The notes beneath the pieces are model-generated. The model saw only the letters and a program-made list of their open reading frames with translations. It was not told the DNA's origin and searched no databases. DNA of 64,000 bases from contig NC_088784.1 of assembly GCF_958450345.1 (NCBI RefSeq), positions 60,311,247-60,375,246 on the forward strand, in the 5' to 3' direction. The translations under genes were made by a program, and so were the position numbers. Source of the stretch: Calliphora vicina (taxonomy: Eukaryota > Arthropoda > Insecta > Diptera > Calliphoridae). Shown piece by piece: positions 33,007 through 44,410 of the stretch (within the stretch, counting starts at the first letter, position 1; the number at the start of each line of letters is the position of its first letter).

Positions 33007-34509
33007 ATGGTTGCTGAAAAAAGTAATGCTACTGTGATCAATGTCACAAATAGTAGTAATGAAAATATTAACTCTATAAAAACCGGTGATGATAAGCAAA
33101 ATCAATCGAGTTTTACATTAAAAAATACTGGTGCCATACCAAAAAATAGTATAGTGAAAAATACGGGAAAAATCCTAACAGGAATGGACCGTTACATCAC
33201 TATAACTAAACGCAAGTCCAGTCCTAGGACATCAAAATTGGAACCAAATCCAAAACAGGCGAAGAAAAATCCGGTAAGTCAAAATCGTTTTGCAATTCTT
33301 GACAATCATGAAAGTAAAGAAAAACCCGCAAAGCCTGTAAAAGACTATAAGCCATCTCCTCTTTATTTGCGCGAACCTACTACAAATGTTTTGGTGAACA
33401 AATTGTCCCAACTTGTAGGTAAGGAGAATTTCCACGTGGTCTCTCTACGTAAAGGAAATATTCAAGAGACAAAGGTACAAACTTATTCGGAAAAAAATTT
33501 CAGAATGATTGTTGATAATTTCGATTCCGAGAAAAGAAACTATTATACATATCAACTGAAAAGTGCAAAAGGTTTGACAGTAGTCATCAAAGGTATAGAT
33601 AGTTCTGAGCCAACCGATGATATTAAAAAGGCGCTAGAGTCTGAAGGCTTTGAAGTGAAGTCCATTCACAATATAATAAATAAAAATAAAATTCCTCAAC
33701 CAATTTTTAGAGTTGAAATCACTTTCAACTCTTCTCAATTAAAGAAAAAGGGTGACACTCATCCAATATACGGTTTAAGATATCTTCTAAATCGTAAAAT
33801 AATTGTAGAAGAACCAATTAAGCGCAAAGGTCCACCTCAGTGCCTTAATTGCCAAGAGTTCGGTCACACCCGAACATTCTGCAAATTACCTTCTGTATGT
33901 GTAAGATGTGGAGATATTCATAAAAGTCAAGAATGCCCCCACTCAAAAACAGATAATATAAGAAAATGTAGTAACTGTGGTCAAAATCACACCGCAAACT
34001 ACCGTGGATGCCCAGTATTCCTACGCATACAGGAATCAACGAAGGCAAGAAGACCTTTATATGCTCAATATACGGCTTCTAACTTTCCAAGCCTTCCTGA
34101 TGCTTCTAGTGCTCAATATAGAAGTATCATAAAAAATAATAATCAAAACAAATCGTATGCCCATACGACAAATGAGGGTTCAGTTACCCAAATGAAAACA
34201 AACACAGGTGCTTCTAGTGCTCAATATAGGGGCATCATAAATGATAATTATCAAAACAAATCGTATGCCAATACGACAAATGAGGGTTCAGTTACCCAAA
34301 AGAAAAGAAGCAATGGAAATAATTCCCCATTATTTCCATATGCACATGCATTAAAAGAGGGTGTACCAGTACCCGACAATAACTCTCAAAGCTCTATTGA
34401 GAATCTAATTCAAACCATGAACAGTTTCATGACGAACATGCAAAATATGTTTCAACAATTGATGCAGAATCAAAGCATGCTCATGCAGATCCTGCTAAAT
34501 AAAAAATGA
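33007..34509 (+). CDS. LINE ORF1, nucleic-acid-binding protein
   Basis: 500 residues from a true ATG. A low-complexity N-terminus is followed by a region around residues 175-275 that looks like the PRE_C2HC domain of Jockey and X-element ORF1 proteins. Three zinc knuckles follow: C279 (CLNCQEFGHTRTFC), C298 (CVRCGDIHKSQEC) and C321 (CSNCGQNHTANYRGC). Residues from about 366 carry a 36-residue tandem duplication (SSAQYR...NKSYA...TTNEGSVTQ), encoded by 34102-34209 and 34210-34308. The C-terminus is rich in Q, N and M. It binds the LINE RNA. The stop overlaps the ORF2 start (ATGA). Confidence 0.9.
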   Translation: MVAEKSNATVINVTNSSNENINSIKTGDDKQNQSSFTLKNTGAIPKNSIVKNTGKILTGMDRYITITKRKSSPRTSKLEPNPKQAKKNPVSQNRFAILDNHESKEKPAKPVKDYKPSPLYLREPTTNVLVNKLSQLVGKENFHVVSLRKGNIQETKVQTYSEKNFRMIVDNFDSEKRNYYTYQLKSAKGLTVVIKGIDSSEPTDDIKKALESEGFEVKSIHNIINKNKIPQPIFRVEITFNSSQLKKKGDTHPIYGLRYLLNRKIIVEEPIKRKGPPQCLNCQEFGHTRTFCKLPSVCVRCGDIHKSQECPHSKTDNIRKCSNCGQNHTANYRGCPVFLRIQESTKARRPLYAQYTASNFPSLPDASSAQYRSIIKNNNQNKSYAHTTNEGSVTQMKTNTGASSAQYRGIINDNYQNKSYANTTNEGSVTQKKRSNGNNSPLFPYAHALKEGVPVPDNNSQSSIENLIQTMNSFMTNMQNMFQQLMQNQSMLMQILLNKK

Positions 34510-37157
34510 ATTCTCTAAGAATTTGTTTTTGGAATGCTAACGGCCTTAGCCAACATAAGAATGATGTACAACAATTTCTCCACCTTCAGGAAATTGATGT
34601 ACTACTCGTTTCTGAAACACACTTTACCATAAAGAACTGTTTCAGAATTAACGGATATTATACTTATGACACAAAACATCCAAGTGGTAGAGCTTGTGGT
34701 GGAACAGCTATATTAGTGAGAAAGGATATTAGGCATTTCCCAATGCCAGAATATAAAACGGATCACATCCAGGCCACATCTATAAATATACCTGATGGTA
34801 GAGTTACAATATCTTCAATATATTGTCCTCCTAGGTATAATATTAATCGAGAGCAGTTTCTCGAATATTTTAGGACTCTAGGTCCAAGATTTATAGCAGC
34901 TGGTGATTACAATGCAAAACATACATTTTGGGGCTCTCGCCTTATTACTCCTAGAGGGAGGCAACTGTTAGAAGCAATATCGTCTAACAGACTAGATGCC
35001 ATATCTAGTGGCCAACCTACTTATTGGCCTACAGACCTCAATAAGATTCCCGATCTAATTGACTTCGCTGTAATCAAGAATATAAAAAGAGAATTTATTT
35101 CAGTGATCCCTTCGCTGGACCTCTCGTCAGACCACTCGCCTACAGTTTTAACGTTATTAGCAGTTCCAATTAAATTGGAAAACTCTTACTCTTGTTTCCC
35201 TAACAAGAAAACGAACTGGTTAAAGTATAAAATGTATGTTAGCTCACACTTGCCACAAAACATCTCATTGAAAAATGAGTATGAGATACAATCCGCTGTC
35301 GATATATTTACAGACATTTTAACAAACGCCGTTAAAGTGTCCACGCCCCCAGTCACCCTGGGGAATTACAGACATTCAAAATGTCCTAAAAACATTGATT
35401 CTCTTATCAAAGAAAAGAGAACCCTCAGACGTCAATGGCAACAATCGCGATCTCCGAACGTAAAGGCTAAACTTAATCAGTGCCAAAGAAGACTTCACGT
35501 CGCCTTAAAGATTAATAAAGAATCTAACTTGAGAAATTATCTTAGAAACTTAGACCCTACTAAGAACACAGAATATAGTCTCTGGAAAGCTGTGAAAAAT
35601 ATGCAATGCCCTATTGTATATGAGTCGCCCATACGCCTTCAGAACGGAGAATGGGCAAAAAATACTTCAGAAAAAATCGAAGCATTTGCCAATCACTTGG
35701 AGAATGTATTTACCCCAAATGATACAAATTCATATATTAGAGATAATGTCATAAATAATGTGGTGCCAGCCCCACTAAAATTCCGGTTCTCTGCCGTGAG
35801 GACGACGGTCAAAGGTCTTAAGGCTGGAAAATCACCTGGTATAGATAAAATTACTACCACGATGATAAGTAATCTGCCCAACTCAGCACTGAGAATTATT
35901 TTGTTCATATTTAACTCAATACTACGTATTGGATATTTCCCATCCTCATGGAAAATATCTGATATAGTTATGATACCGAAACCGGGAAAAGATGTCACTC
36001 AAGTGACATCATACCGCCCCATTAGCCTATTGTCAATATTCTCAAAACTTTTTGAAAAGTTGTTACTTGAGAGACTTATAGTGCACCTTGACGAAAATTG
36101 CATTATTCCTGACCATCAATTTGGTTTCAGAAGGAAACATAGTACTATCGAACAGGTACATCGGATAACTACACTTATTCGGAAAACCTTCGAGAGCAAG
36201 CAGTATTGTTCCGCATTATTTATTGACATATCTCAAGCCTTCGATAAAGTCTGGCACGATGGACTAATACACAAAATTACTAGATTACTACCTGCGAACG
36301 TACATAAACTGCTTAAAAATTACATACAAGAAAGATCTTTCCAAATCAGTTCAAAGGATGTGATCTCAACACGTCGAAAAATATCCGCTGGTGTACCACA
36401 GGGAAGTATTCTAGGGCCGTTCCTATATATTTTATATACTGCAGATATGCCCACGAGCGCACTGACTCACACATCTACATTTGCGGATGATACCGCTTTT
36501 TTAAGTACACATGAAAACCCCGTAATAGCTTCTGAACAACTCCAGTCTCACATCGGCGATTTGGAAAAATGGCTGGACAAATGGAAAATTAAGGTCAATG
36601 CAACAAAATGTATTCACGTTACATTTACTTTAAGACGAGAAAGTTGCCCTTCCATACAGATAAATAATATCAAAATCCCAGAACAGAGCCATGTGCGATA
36701 TCTCGGTATCCATCTTGATCGCCGTTTAACATGGTCCCACCATATTGAAGCCAAGGTTACGCAAATAAAATTAAAGTCAGTCCAACTGTACTGGTTAATT
36801 GGCCCACGGTCTGCTCTAGACTTGGAATACAAAGTGCTTTTGTACAAAACAATTATAAAACCGATATGGCTATACGGCATTCAGCTATGGGGAACAGCCT
36901 CCTCATCTAACGTTGAAAAATTGCAAAGAAAGCAGTCAGCACTGTTAAGGACAATAACAGGTGCCCCATGGTACATTCGCAATAGTAATATCCATAGGGA
37001 TCTCAATGTCCCCATAATACGCGAGGAGATCAAACTCTCCAGTCTAAAATACATTTCAAAACTAATGGATCATCCAAACCCCCTCGCCAGGGAGTTGCTG
37101 TCATTTGAGGGTCATAGACGACTGAGGCGATTGGAAACACTGGATCTGGCCAGATAA
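34506..37157 (+). CDS. LINE ORF2, endonuclease and reverse transcriptase
   Basis: 883 residues. The N-terminal apurinic-type endonuclease shows ICFWNANGL, LLVSETHFT, AAGDYNAKHTFWGS and SSDHSPT. The reverse transcriptase shows KSPGIDKIT, MIPKPGK, SYRPISLLS, QFGFRRKHSTIEQV, AGVPQGSILGP and the catalytic FADD at residues 659-662. A C-terminal region ending LARELLSFEGH follows. It nicks the target DNA and primes reverse transcription there. ATGA coupling with ORF1 suggests reinitiation. There is no frameshift or stop. Best placed in the Jockey clade. Confidence 0.93.
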   Translation: MNSLRICFWNANGLSQHKNDVQQFLHLQEIDVLLVSETHFTIKNCFRINGYYTYDTKHPSGRACGGTAILVRKDIRHFPMPEYKTDHIQATSINIPDGRVTISSIYCPPRYNINREQFLEYFRTLGPRFIAAGDYNAKHTFWGSRLITPRGRQLLEAISSNRLDAISSGQPTYWPTDLNKIPDLIDFAVIKNIKREFISVIPSLDLSSDHSPTVLTLLAVPIKLENSYSCFPNKKTNWLKYKMYVSSHLPQNISLKNEYEIQSAVDIFTDILTNAVKVSTPPVTLGNYRHSKCPKNIDSLIKEKRTLRRQWQQSRSPNVKAKLNQCQRRLHVALKINKESNLRNYLRNLDPTKNTEYSLWKAVKNMQCPIVYESPIRLQNGEWAKNTSEKIEAFANHLENVFTPNDTNSYIRDNVINNVVPAPLKFRFSAVRTTVKGLKAGKSPGIDKITTTMISNLPNSALRIILFIFNSILRIGYFPSSWKISDIVMIPKPGKDVTQVTSYRPISLLSIFSKLFEKLLLERLIVHLDENCIIPDHQFGFRRKHSTIEQVHRITTLIRKTFESKQYCSALFIDISQAFDKVWHDGLIHKITRLLPANVHKLLKNYIQERSFQISSKDVISTRRKISAGVPQGSILGPFLYILYTADMPTSALTHTSTFADDTAFLSTHENPVIASEQLQSHIGDLEKWLDKWKIKVNATKCIHVTFTLRRESCPSIQINNIKIPEQSHVRYLGIHLDRRLTWSHHIEAKVTQIKLKSVQLYWLIGPRSALDLEYKVLLYKTIIKPIWLYGIQLWGTASSSNVEKLQRKQSALLRTITGAPWYIRNSNIHRDLNVPIIREEIKLSSLKYISKLMDHPNPLARELLSFEGHRRLRRLETLDLAR

Positions 37158-37300
37158 TCATCGAGCACTCATGTTGGATATTGCAGCGGCAATAACAACT
37201 TTAGTTTTAGTTTAGGTTAAGATTTGAATACTTATTTGTAAATTTCCAAAAAGAAAGATTCAATAAAGAAAAAAGATACTGAAAAAAAAAAAAAAAAAAA

Positions 37301-37960
37301 GTATTCATGTGCTCAAAAACAAAATTTTCTGATATTTTCTATTGAATTTTGAGTTTTGAATTTGATTATTTTGACAATTGAATATACAATTTTCGTAATT
37401 GGTTGAATTTCAAATATAAAAATTATTGAATAGATAATTTTCGTAATTAAAAACACATTTTTGTTATTTTTTGTGTTTCAATTACGAAAATTATCTATTC
37501 AATACTACGAAGACAAAAACTCATACACAAGTAAATACAGATATATTTTAAATAAAAAAAATTAGCTTTTATTTTAATTTTTCTCGAAATATGTTAATTT
37601 TTTTTTCCTAAATTTCTTGTTCAATTGGCCTGAGACACGTTAATGGTCTGACGAATTTGTAATAACTTTAAAAGTTTTTAACCAAATTTTGTCATATATA
37701 TCTCATTACAACAATAATTACGTACATATTTCGATTCTTTTGCATTTAATTGCAGAAGTATTTATTTAGTAGCATAATTTTTGCAAAAACTGAAAAATTT
37801 GCATTTTTTCAGAATTTTGGCGATAATAAAGTTTTTGGGTCATTTTGATCCAAAGGAGATACAGGGTTAATTTCCAAAAAAAATGTTTAATGTAATATTC
37901 ATTAATATAAATAAATCTATACATTTATAGAAAACAATGCAGAAATTTAACGAGTTTCAC
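37301..37960. other. Intergenic DNA with one strong hairpin
   Basis: AT-rich. A perfect 24-bp inverted repeat at 37425-37448 and 37480-37503 (ATTGAATAGATAATTTTCG start, 31-base spacer) may be the core of a short foldback element. No gene seen. Confidence 0.6.
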
Positions 37961-38119
37961 CTATTTATTCCATACATTGCAATCGTCCAAACTTACGTGG
38001 ATGTCATCTGCAACCTTTTGCCATAAAATATCTTTGCAACCAGCATCCCATAAGCTTCACCGTGACTCAACTTCCTCTATATGTTTGGTAATATTTTCAT
38101 GTGACCACGCGGATTCCAC
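37961..38119 (-). pseudogene. Fragment of a Myb/SANT- or MADF-like domain
   Basis: On the minus strand 52 codons before a stop read WSHENITKHIEEVESR, one TGA, then LWDAGCKDILWQKVADDIHV and CNVWNK. The spacing of W, LW, W and the final C-W resembles trihelix/Myb-like DNA-binding domains of transposon-linked proteins. The internal stop and lack of a longer frame mark it as a relic. Confidence 0.4.
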
Positions 38120-38936
38120 CTTTTTTGGGACTTGACTTTTTAGCGCCTTCAGATCCTGTTGGCGACTGGATAAGACAAGTCAAGTCAATTGTTCATCATG
38201 TCTTCCAATTTTGTTTCACTTTTGTTTTTTATATTATTTATACGAACTTTTGTTTGCAATGGGAATAAAATATGACAATAAAAAATGTCTGACAATTATC
38301 TCACAATAATCTTACAATGCTTTTTCTGACAACGTTTCATACAAAAATTGTAAGAAAACCTTACACGCACGATTGTTAGACATTTTTTGAACATTTTTCT
38401 GACAATATTGTAAGATCTGACAATTTTCAACGAAATTTTGAAAGCTTTTGGAAAGTTGTTAATACAATGATAAAATATTATTTTAATAGAATAGTTTTTA
38501 AATGAGATCAAAAATCACGACACCAGCACAATTTGTCCAAAGAAAAGTTTCACAACCTTCATTTATATTATTTAGTTTTTAAAGATTTTTCTTCATTAAG
38601 GCATCAATTTAACAACTTTCGATATTTTTTCCAACAGGGCTGAAAAGTTCCATTATTTAAACTTACTTGAAGATAAGAAGATATGTGTTAATAGTAAATA
38701 TCTAAAGTTCATGAAATATTGAATAAGTTCCTAATGCGTAGTGATTCTTTTGTTAAATAGTTTTCATGAATTATTATCAATACTTCACAGCAGCAATAAA
38801 AGTGTCAATTGGCAAAATCACACGAGCTATTATTGTATATCAGTTTTTTAAATAGATTAATTAAAAATTCGTTTATGTAAAAAAGGAACATTAATATTAG
38901 ATACAATTTAAAACAAAAACGACTATAAAAAAATAT
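38120..38936. other. Intergenic DNA upstream of PPO-C
   Basis: Contains clustered TCTGACAAT/ATTGTAAGA words between 38280 and 38420, partly in opposite orientation, and otherwise AT-rich sequence. No gene seen. Confidence 0.4.
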
Positions 38937-38955
38937 ATTTTACCAATAAATGCAA

Positions 38956-39171
38956 CTGATAAGTGCATATCAGCAAAATTAACAAAATTATGTCACTTGA
39001 CAAAAAAATAAAAACAAAATGAATTTAATGATATGAAACCCCAAAAAATAAAACCACCGCAAACTAACACAAATTAAAGGTTTTCGCTAAAGTGTGCGAA
39101 ATTTAAAATTTGCATTTATAAGTCGAGTTTGACTATAAATAGTCAAACAAATTCTACTATAATCATCAGTT
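38956..39171 (+). promoter_or_regulatory. PPO-C promoter: GATA, RUNX-like, octamer, TATA, Inr
   Basis: CTGATAAG (38956-38963), a RUNX-like ACCACCGCA (39053-39061), an exact POU octamer ATTTGCAT (39108-39115), TATAAATAG (39134-39142) and TCAGTT (39166-39171). The order is the same at PPO-E. Confidence 0.6.
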
Positions 39172-39265
39172 CCAAAAGTGGAACAATCCTAGTAAGAACG
39201 ATTAAAGTTATTGGGAATAATCCAATAGTTTTTATTTTAAAACAACTACGAACTAAACTGTTAAA

Positions 39266-41453
39266 ATGGCTGACAAACATGATCTTCTGCTGTTGTTCGA
39301 GCGTCCCAATGAACCCGTGTTCATGGAAAAAGGCAAAACTGTCACGATCTTCGATATACCAGACAAATTTTTGACCGACCGTTATCGTCCCATTGGCACT
39401 GAGGTCCACAGTCGTTTTGGTGAGAAGGCTGAGAAACGCATTCCAGTACGTGATGTTTCCCTACCTGACTTACGCATACCCATGTCCTTGGGTCGTCAGG
39501 AACAATTTTCGTTGTTTGTTCCCCGCCACAGACGTATTGCTGGACGTTTGATTGACATTTTTATGGGTTTACGTTCAATCGATGATTTGCAAAGTGTTGC
39601 TGTTTATGCTCGAGATCGCCTAAATCCTTTCCTTTTCAATTATGCCCTCTCAGTGGCTTTGTTACATCGTCCTGATACCAAGAGTTTGGATTTGCCATCA
39701 TTCGCTCAAAATTTTCCCGAAAAGTTTGTAGACTCCACAGTATTCCGTCAAGTGAGAGAAGAAGCTACAGTTGTTTCGGAGGGTTCTCGTATGCCAATTG
39801 TGGTGCCTAGAGACTACACTGCTTCTGACTTGGATCCGGAACATCGCTTGTGGTATTTCCGTGAAGATTTGGGTATCAATTTACATCATTGGCATTGGCA
39901 TTTGGTGTATCCTTTTGAAGCTGGTGACCGCACAATTGTAAATAAGGACCGTCGTGGTGAATTATTTTACTATATGCATCAACAGGTTGTGGCTCGTTAT
40001 AATATGGAACGTTTCAGTAACAATTTGGCTCGTGTTGCCAGATTCAACAATTTCCGTCAACCCATTCCTGAGGGTTATTTCCCGAAAATGGATTCCCTCG
40101 TTGCCAGTCGCGCTTGGCCACCACGTTTCGACAACACCGCTATTTCTGACTTGAATCGTGAGTTAGATCAAATTAATTTGGATGTCGCTGATATGGAAAG
40201 ATGGCGTGATCGTATCTTCGAAGCTATTCATCAAGGATTCGTAGTAGATGAAAGTGGTAATCGCATTAATTTGGACGAACAACGCGGTATAGATATTTTG
40301 GGTAATATTATGGAATCATCAATCGTTTCTCCCAATCGTTCATTATATGGAGATCTCCACAACATGGGTCATGTATTCATTTCGTATGCCCACGATCCTG
40401 ATCATCGTCACTTGGAATCGTTTGGAGTTATGGGTGACTCAGCAACTGCTATGCGTGATCCTGTTTTCTACAAATGGCATGCTTATGTTGATGACGTGTT
40501 CCAAGAACATAAAATTCGCTTACCTTCGTATACTATTCCGCAATTACAATATGATGGTGTTACTATTTCTGGTATTCAGGTGGCTGCCGATGGTGGTCGT
40601 CCAAATGTAATGTCCACATTCTGGCAACAATCTGATGTTGATCTATCCAGAGGCATGGATTTCGTACCCAGAGGCAATGTCTTTGCTCGTTTCACACACT
40701 TGCAACATGTTCCGTTCACTTATACTATCAATGTGAATAACGCCAGTGGAGCTCAACGTTTCGGTACAGTACGTATATTCTTGGGACCCAAGGCCGATGA
40801 GAGAGGACAGCAGATGATGTTGAGAGATCAACGCTTGTTGATGGTTGAATTGGATAAATTTGTTGTTGGGTGTAAGTTAATCATTAAATATGTTTGTTGA
40901 CCTTCTTAACTCGTTTAAAATTAAATATTTCATTTTAGTAAATCCTGGACAAAATACCATTCGTCGTCGTTCCTCGGAATCTAGTGTTACCATTCCCTTC
41001 GAGCGTACCTTCCGTAATTTGGATGCTAATCGCCCTGCTGCTGGTTCTGCCGAAGAATTGGAATTCAATTTCTGTGGTTGTGGTTGGCCACAGCACATGT
41101 TGATTCCTAAGGGTCTTCCCGAAGGACTACGCTGTGAGCTATTCATTATGATCTCCAATTATGATGATGATCGTGTAAGTATTCTAAAAGTATAATTTAT
41201 GAGTTTTAGCGTTCAAAATAACACAAATTGTTTTAAGGTTGACCAACAATTGGTGGGTGCTTGCAGTGATGCTGCTTCCTATTGTGGTGTTCGTGATCGC
41301 CTCTATCCTGATCGTCGTCCCATGGGTTATCCCTTCGATCGTTTGCCACGCCAAGGTGCTGATCGTTTGATTAATTTCCTGACACCCAATATGAGCATGG
41401 TTGATGTTGTAATTCAGCATGATCCCAACAGAGTTGTACAACGTCAAAATTAA
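39266..41453 (+). CDS. PPO: PPO-C: prophenoloxidase, three exons
   Basis: Exons 39266-40871, 40939-41174 and 41238-41453 give 685 residues. All six copper histidines are in the PPO-B positions (208, 212, 238, 365, 369, 405). Activation is expected at R50-F51 (HSRFG). GCGWPQHM is in exon 2. The start MADKHDLLLLF distinguishes the C/E pair from B/D. The protein differs from PPO-E at only about two positions: glycine at 535, where all other copies have alanine or serine, and NYDDDR rather than NYEDDR at the end of exon 2. The leader is about 98 bases. A cytosolic zymogen with the same role as its neighbours. Confidence 0.95.
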
Positions 41454-41992
41454 ATGTTTTGTGGAATATGTGGACCTTATATGTTGACTATATGGATTTT
41501 CTAACGGACTTTTTGCGACGATTCTTTGTAGTATATAATAATATCTTTTTTAATATAAGTGGATTTGATACATAATTGATAGTATATAATTATAAATACA
41601 TACAAATATTAAAAGTACTATGTCAAAATAATAAGTATTAAAATACTAATCACAAAGGTCTTTGATTCTGAATTTAAATTTATAAATGGGTAGATTTCTA
41701 AAAAAATAAGAGCAAGATTGGAAATGTTGTATGTATATTAGGGTGACTTTTGTGAAAGCGCAATTTTTTTTTTCTTAAAATAAGTGCTCACATCTAGAAT
41801 TGTTCCTTTTAGTGTAAAAAGGGAAGGCAAAGTCCGGATGGGTAACTGAAACACAATTTCTCCCTCAATACAAAGTGAGTTCCTCGAAAAGATAAAATTC
41901 AATCATATTCAGAGTATGAATATGATTGAATATGATTGAATTTCCGGCTAACCGAAAACCCCAGGTTTTCTTCAATTTCGGTTTTTTATTAT

Positions 41993-44410
41993 TATATTTT
42001 TTTTATATTTTATTGTATGTTCACAAAATAATGTGAACTATCAATAATTTGTTCAAATCTTAAATGTAAATATTAATTTTTGGACGAAAAATGATGTTGG
42101 ATTCCTTCTTCTTAGTCGGATGTAGTCATTACTTTTCATTAATGTTCGTGCAAGTGGGTTAGAGTGAACTTTTCCAAATATGACTCCGCTTGTTTTTTTA
42201 TTTCATTTTTCACCAGGAGGACACCTAGGTCCTTATGAATGTTAATATTTCTCACATACCAAGGCGCTGCTGTTATCATTCTTAATATTATATTTCGGAA
42301 TCTTTGAACTTTTTCAATATTAGAAGCTGAGGCCGTGTCCCATAATTGAATTCCATAGCACCATATGGGTTTTATTATTGAGCTATACAGCAAAAGTTTA
42401 CAATCTAAACTCAATCTCGAGTTTTTACCAATTAGCCAGTAAATTTGTAATAATTTTAACTTCATTTGAGTAAATTTCGTATGTATATACTTTTTCCAGG
42501 TTAGACGTCGGTCTAGATGCAGACCTAGATATTTAACTTCAGTTTGTTGAGGTATTATATGATTATTTATTAGGATTGGAGGGCACGATTCTCTACGCAA
42601 TGTGAATGTAAGATGTATACATTTTTGCTCGTTTACTTTTATTCTCCATTGTTTTAACCACCTTTCTATGTCGAGTATATGGTCTTGTAAAAGTACAGAT
42701 GCTTCTTGGGAGTTTTAATGAATGGCTAGTATAGCTGTGTCATCAGCAAAACTAGATATGTGGGTTCGACTGTTTGTAGGCATATCACAAGTATATAGCA
42801 AATATAGGAAGGGACTCAGTATACTTCCTTGGGGTACGCCTACTTCAATAGGCTGTGGTGAACTTATGAAGTCTCCTTCTTTAAGAACGAACTTTCTAGA
42901 AGCTTGTGTGTGTTCACTGGTAAATATTGTTTTATTTTTATCGATAATCTTTCATGCCATACTTTGTCGGAGGCTTGCGAAACGTCGATGAAGAGTGCAG
43001 AACAATATTTTTTTTCTTCAAATGTCTTGGATATGATTTCTACCAACCTGTGAGTTTGTTTTATGGTGTTATGTTTTTCTCGAAATCCGAATTGATGAGT
43101 TGCAATATAATCAAAATGATTCAAAATCGGATTTAACTTGTGCATTAACAGTTTTTCGAATAGCTTTGATATATCTGACAATAGGCTAATGGGTCTATAA
43201 GATTCTACTTTACTGTGATCTTTTCCCGGCTTAGGTATCATTGTAACTAAAGAAACCTTCCATTCTGGTGGATAATATTCAAGGCGTAATATAGCATTAA
43301 AAATAAATAGGAATATTCTTAATGCAATTTGGGGTAGCTCGAGGAGCATCTTGTTACTAATTTTATTGTTACGTTTTAACCTTTTCAAAACGCTGGTTTA
43401 TTTCCTTTAAATAAACCGGATACTTTTGATTGCAAATAAAAGCCCTTTAGTAGTTTGAAAATGGTAACAACTCTTTATTTATTCAAATGTACAACAACAA
43501 CAGAATTAAATAGTCAGTCAATGTTTTTTTTTATACACGTTTGTAAATTCGCAGAAATACAAACACAATTTATAATGTACACGACTTGAAAAACACAACA
43601 CACTTTAAGGCACTCAGTTGATGTTTATTCGAAAAGCGTCTCTGATAAACTGACTCACGATTGCAACCTCTGCCACTATTTATAACACTGCCATCTGCAC
43701 TCTAGATTGTTCTTTAACAGTCAAAATTCGAATATTCTAGATCTTACTAATACATACGCCATCTGTGGTGTACTTTCTACAATGTTCTTTAACTGAATAT
43801 TCGAATACAGCGTTGCCAACTTACGATCAAATCAACTGAAAGCTTTAATTTAATAATGCCAACAGATATGTTACAGTTTTCTATTACAGCACTGTTATTT
43901 GAAAGCATTATGATACTTTTAAATCAGCCCTTAAAATCGTTATATTTTAATTCAAGTACAATTTCGTAACATTATCAATACCAGGTGATTTTTTGGATTT
44001 TAAATCAACAATAGCCTTGTTGATCTCTGAAATCTCAAAACGAAGTGATTCTGATGCAGTAATATGGGGTAAAGTAGGTGGTAGCTCTAATATGTCGTTT
44101 GACTCATTTGGGGAAAATACATTCTTTTGATGACTAACAAACAGGTTTCCTTTTTCAGTATCGTTTCTCGCCCAGCCTCCACTAGAATTACTTAGAGGAG
44201 GTCTGCTCATAACAGGTCTTTGTTATTTTTTTTTGTTCGCCATAGAGAGTAATTTGAGTACTGGGTGGCATCTAAGTTCTCCAGATATTTATTAATTGCG
44301 TCAGTTTTGCGTTTGTGAAGAAGCATACTGAGGCGTTTACGACATTTTCAAGTTGAATACTGATTGATTTACAATGTTGATTTTCGTTTGGGCGGTTTAT
44401 CCTGTTTTTG
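41993..44410 (-). pseudogene. 5'-truncated Jockey-type LINE relic split by a solo LTR
   Basis: On the minus strand, homology to the intact LINE ORF2 runs from RRLHVALKI-like sequence (about 44390) through KKSPGIDNV (near 43975), then resumes after the solo LTR with LLELPQIALRIFLFIFN, MIPKPGKDHSKVESYRPISLL and QFGFREKHNTIKQT. SFADDTAILA is still readable near 42740-42770 but in another frame, and YLGLHLDRRLTW to the C-terminus lies at 42600-42139. An A-rich 3' end follows. Frameshifts make it dead. It is absent from the PPO-E block. Confidence 0.85.
43367..43971 (-). mobile_element. 605-bp solo LTR with TTAT target duplication
   Basis: TGTTACG...CGTAACA ends, with TTAT directly outside both (43363-43366 and 43972-43975). 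On the minus strand a TATAAATA box lies near 43680 and an AATAAA near 43480, so the LTR probably reads leftward. It interrupts the RT of the LINE relic. It has the same seven-base ends as the gypsy element but a different body. Confidence 0.85.

Larger units (their letters stand above)
32567..37300 (+). mobile_element. Full-length Jockey-clade LINE
   Basis: About 4.73 kb with a 440-bp 5' UTR, two overlapping intact ORFs, AATAAA at 37262-37267 and a 19-base A tail (37282-37300). GTATTCAT flanks it on both sides (32559-32566 and 37301-37308), possibly AAGTATTCAT if two tail bases are counted. Both frames are unbroken and the target duplication is exact, so it is young and potentially mobile. 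Confidence 0.92.

Noticed and set aside
39143..39409. Antisense frame over the PPO-C start, repeated at PPO-E (54690-54956)
   Set aside because: Shared only because of the recent duplication; it overlaps the leader and first codons of PPO and has no own promoter or domain.
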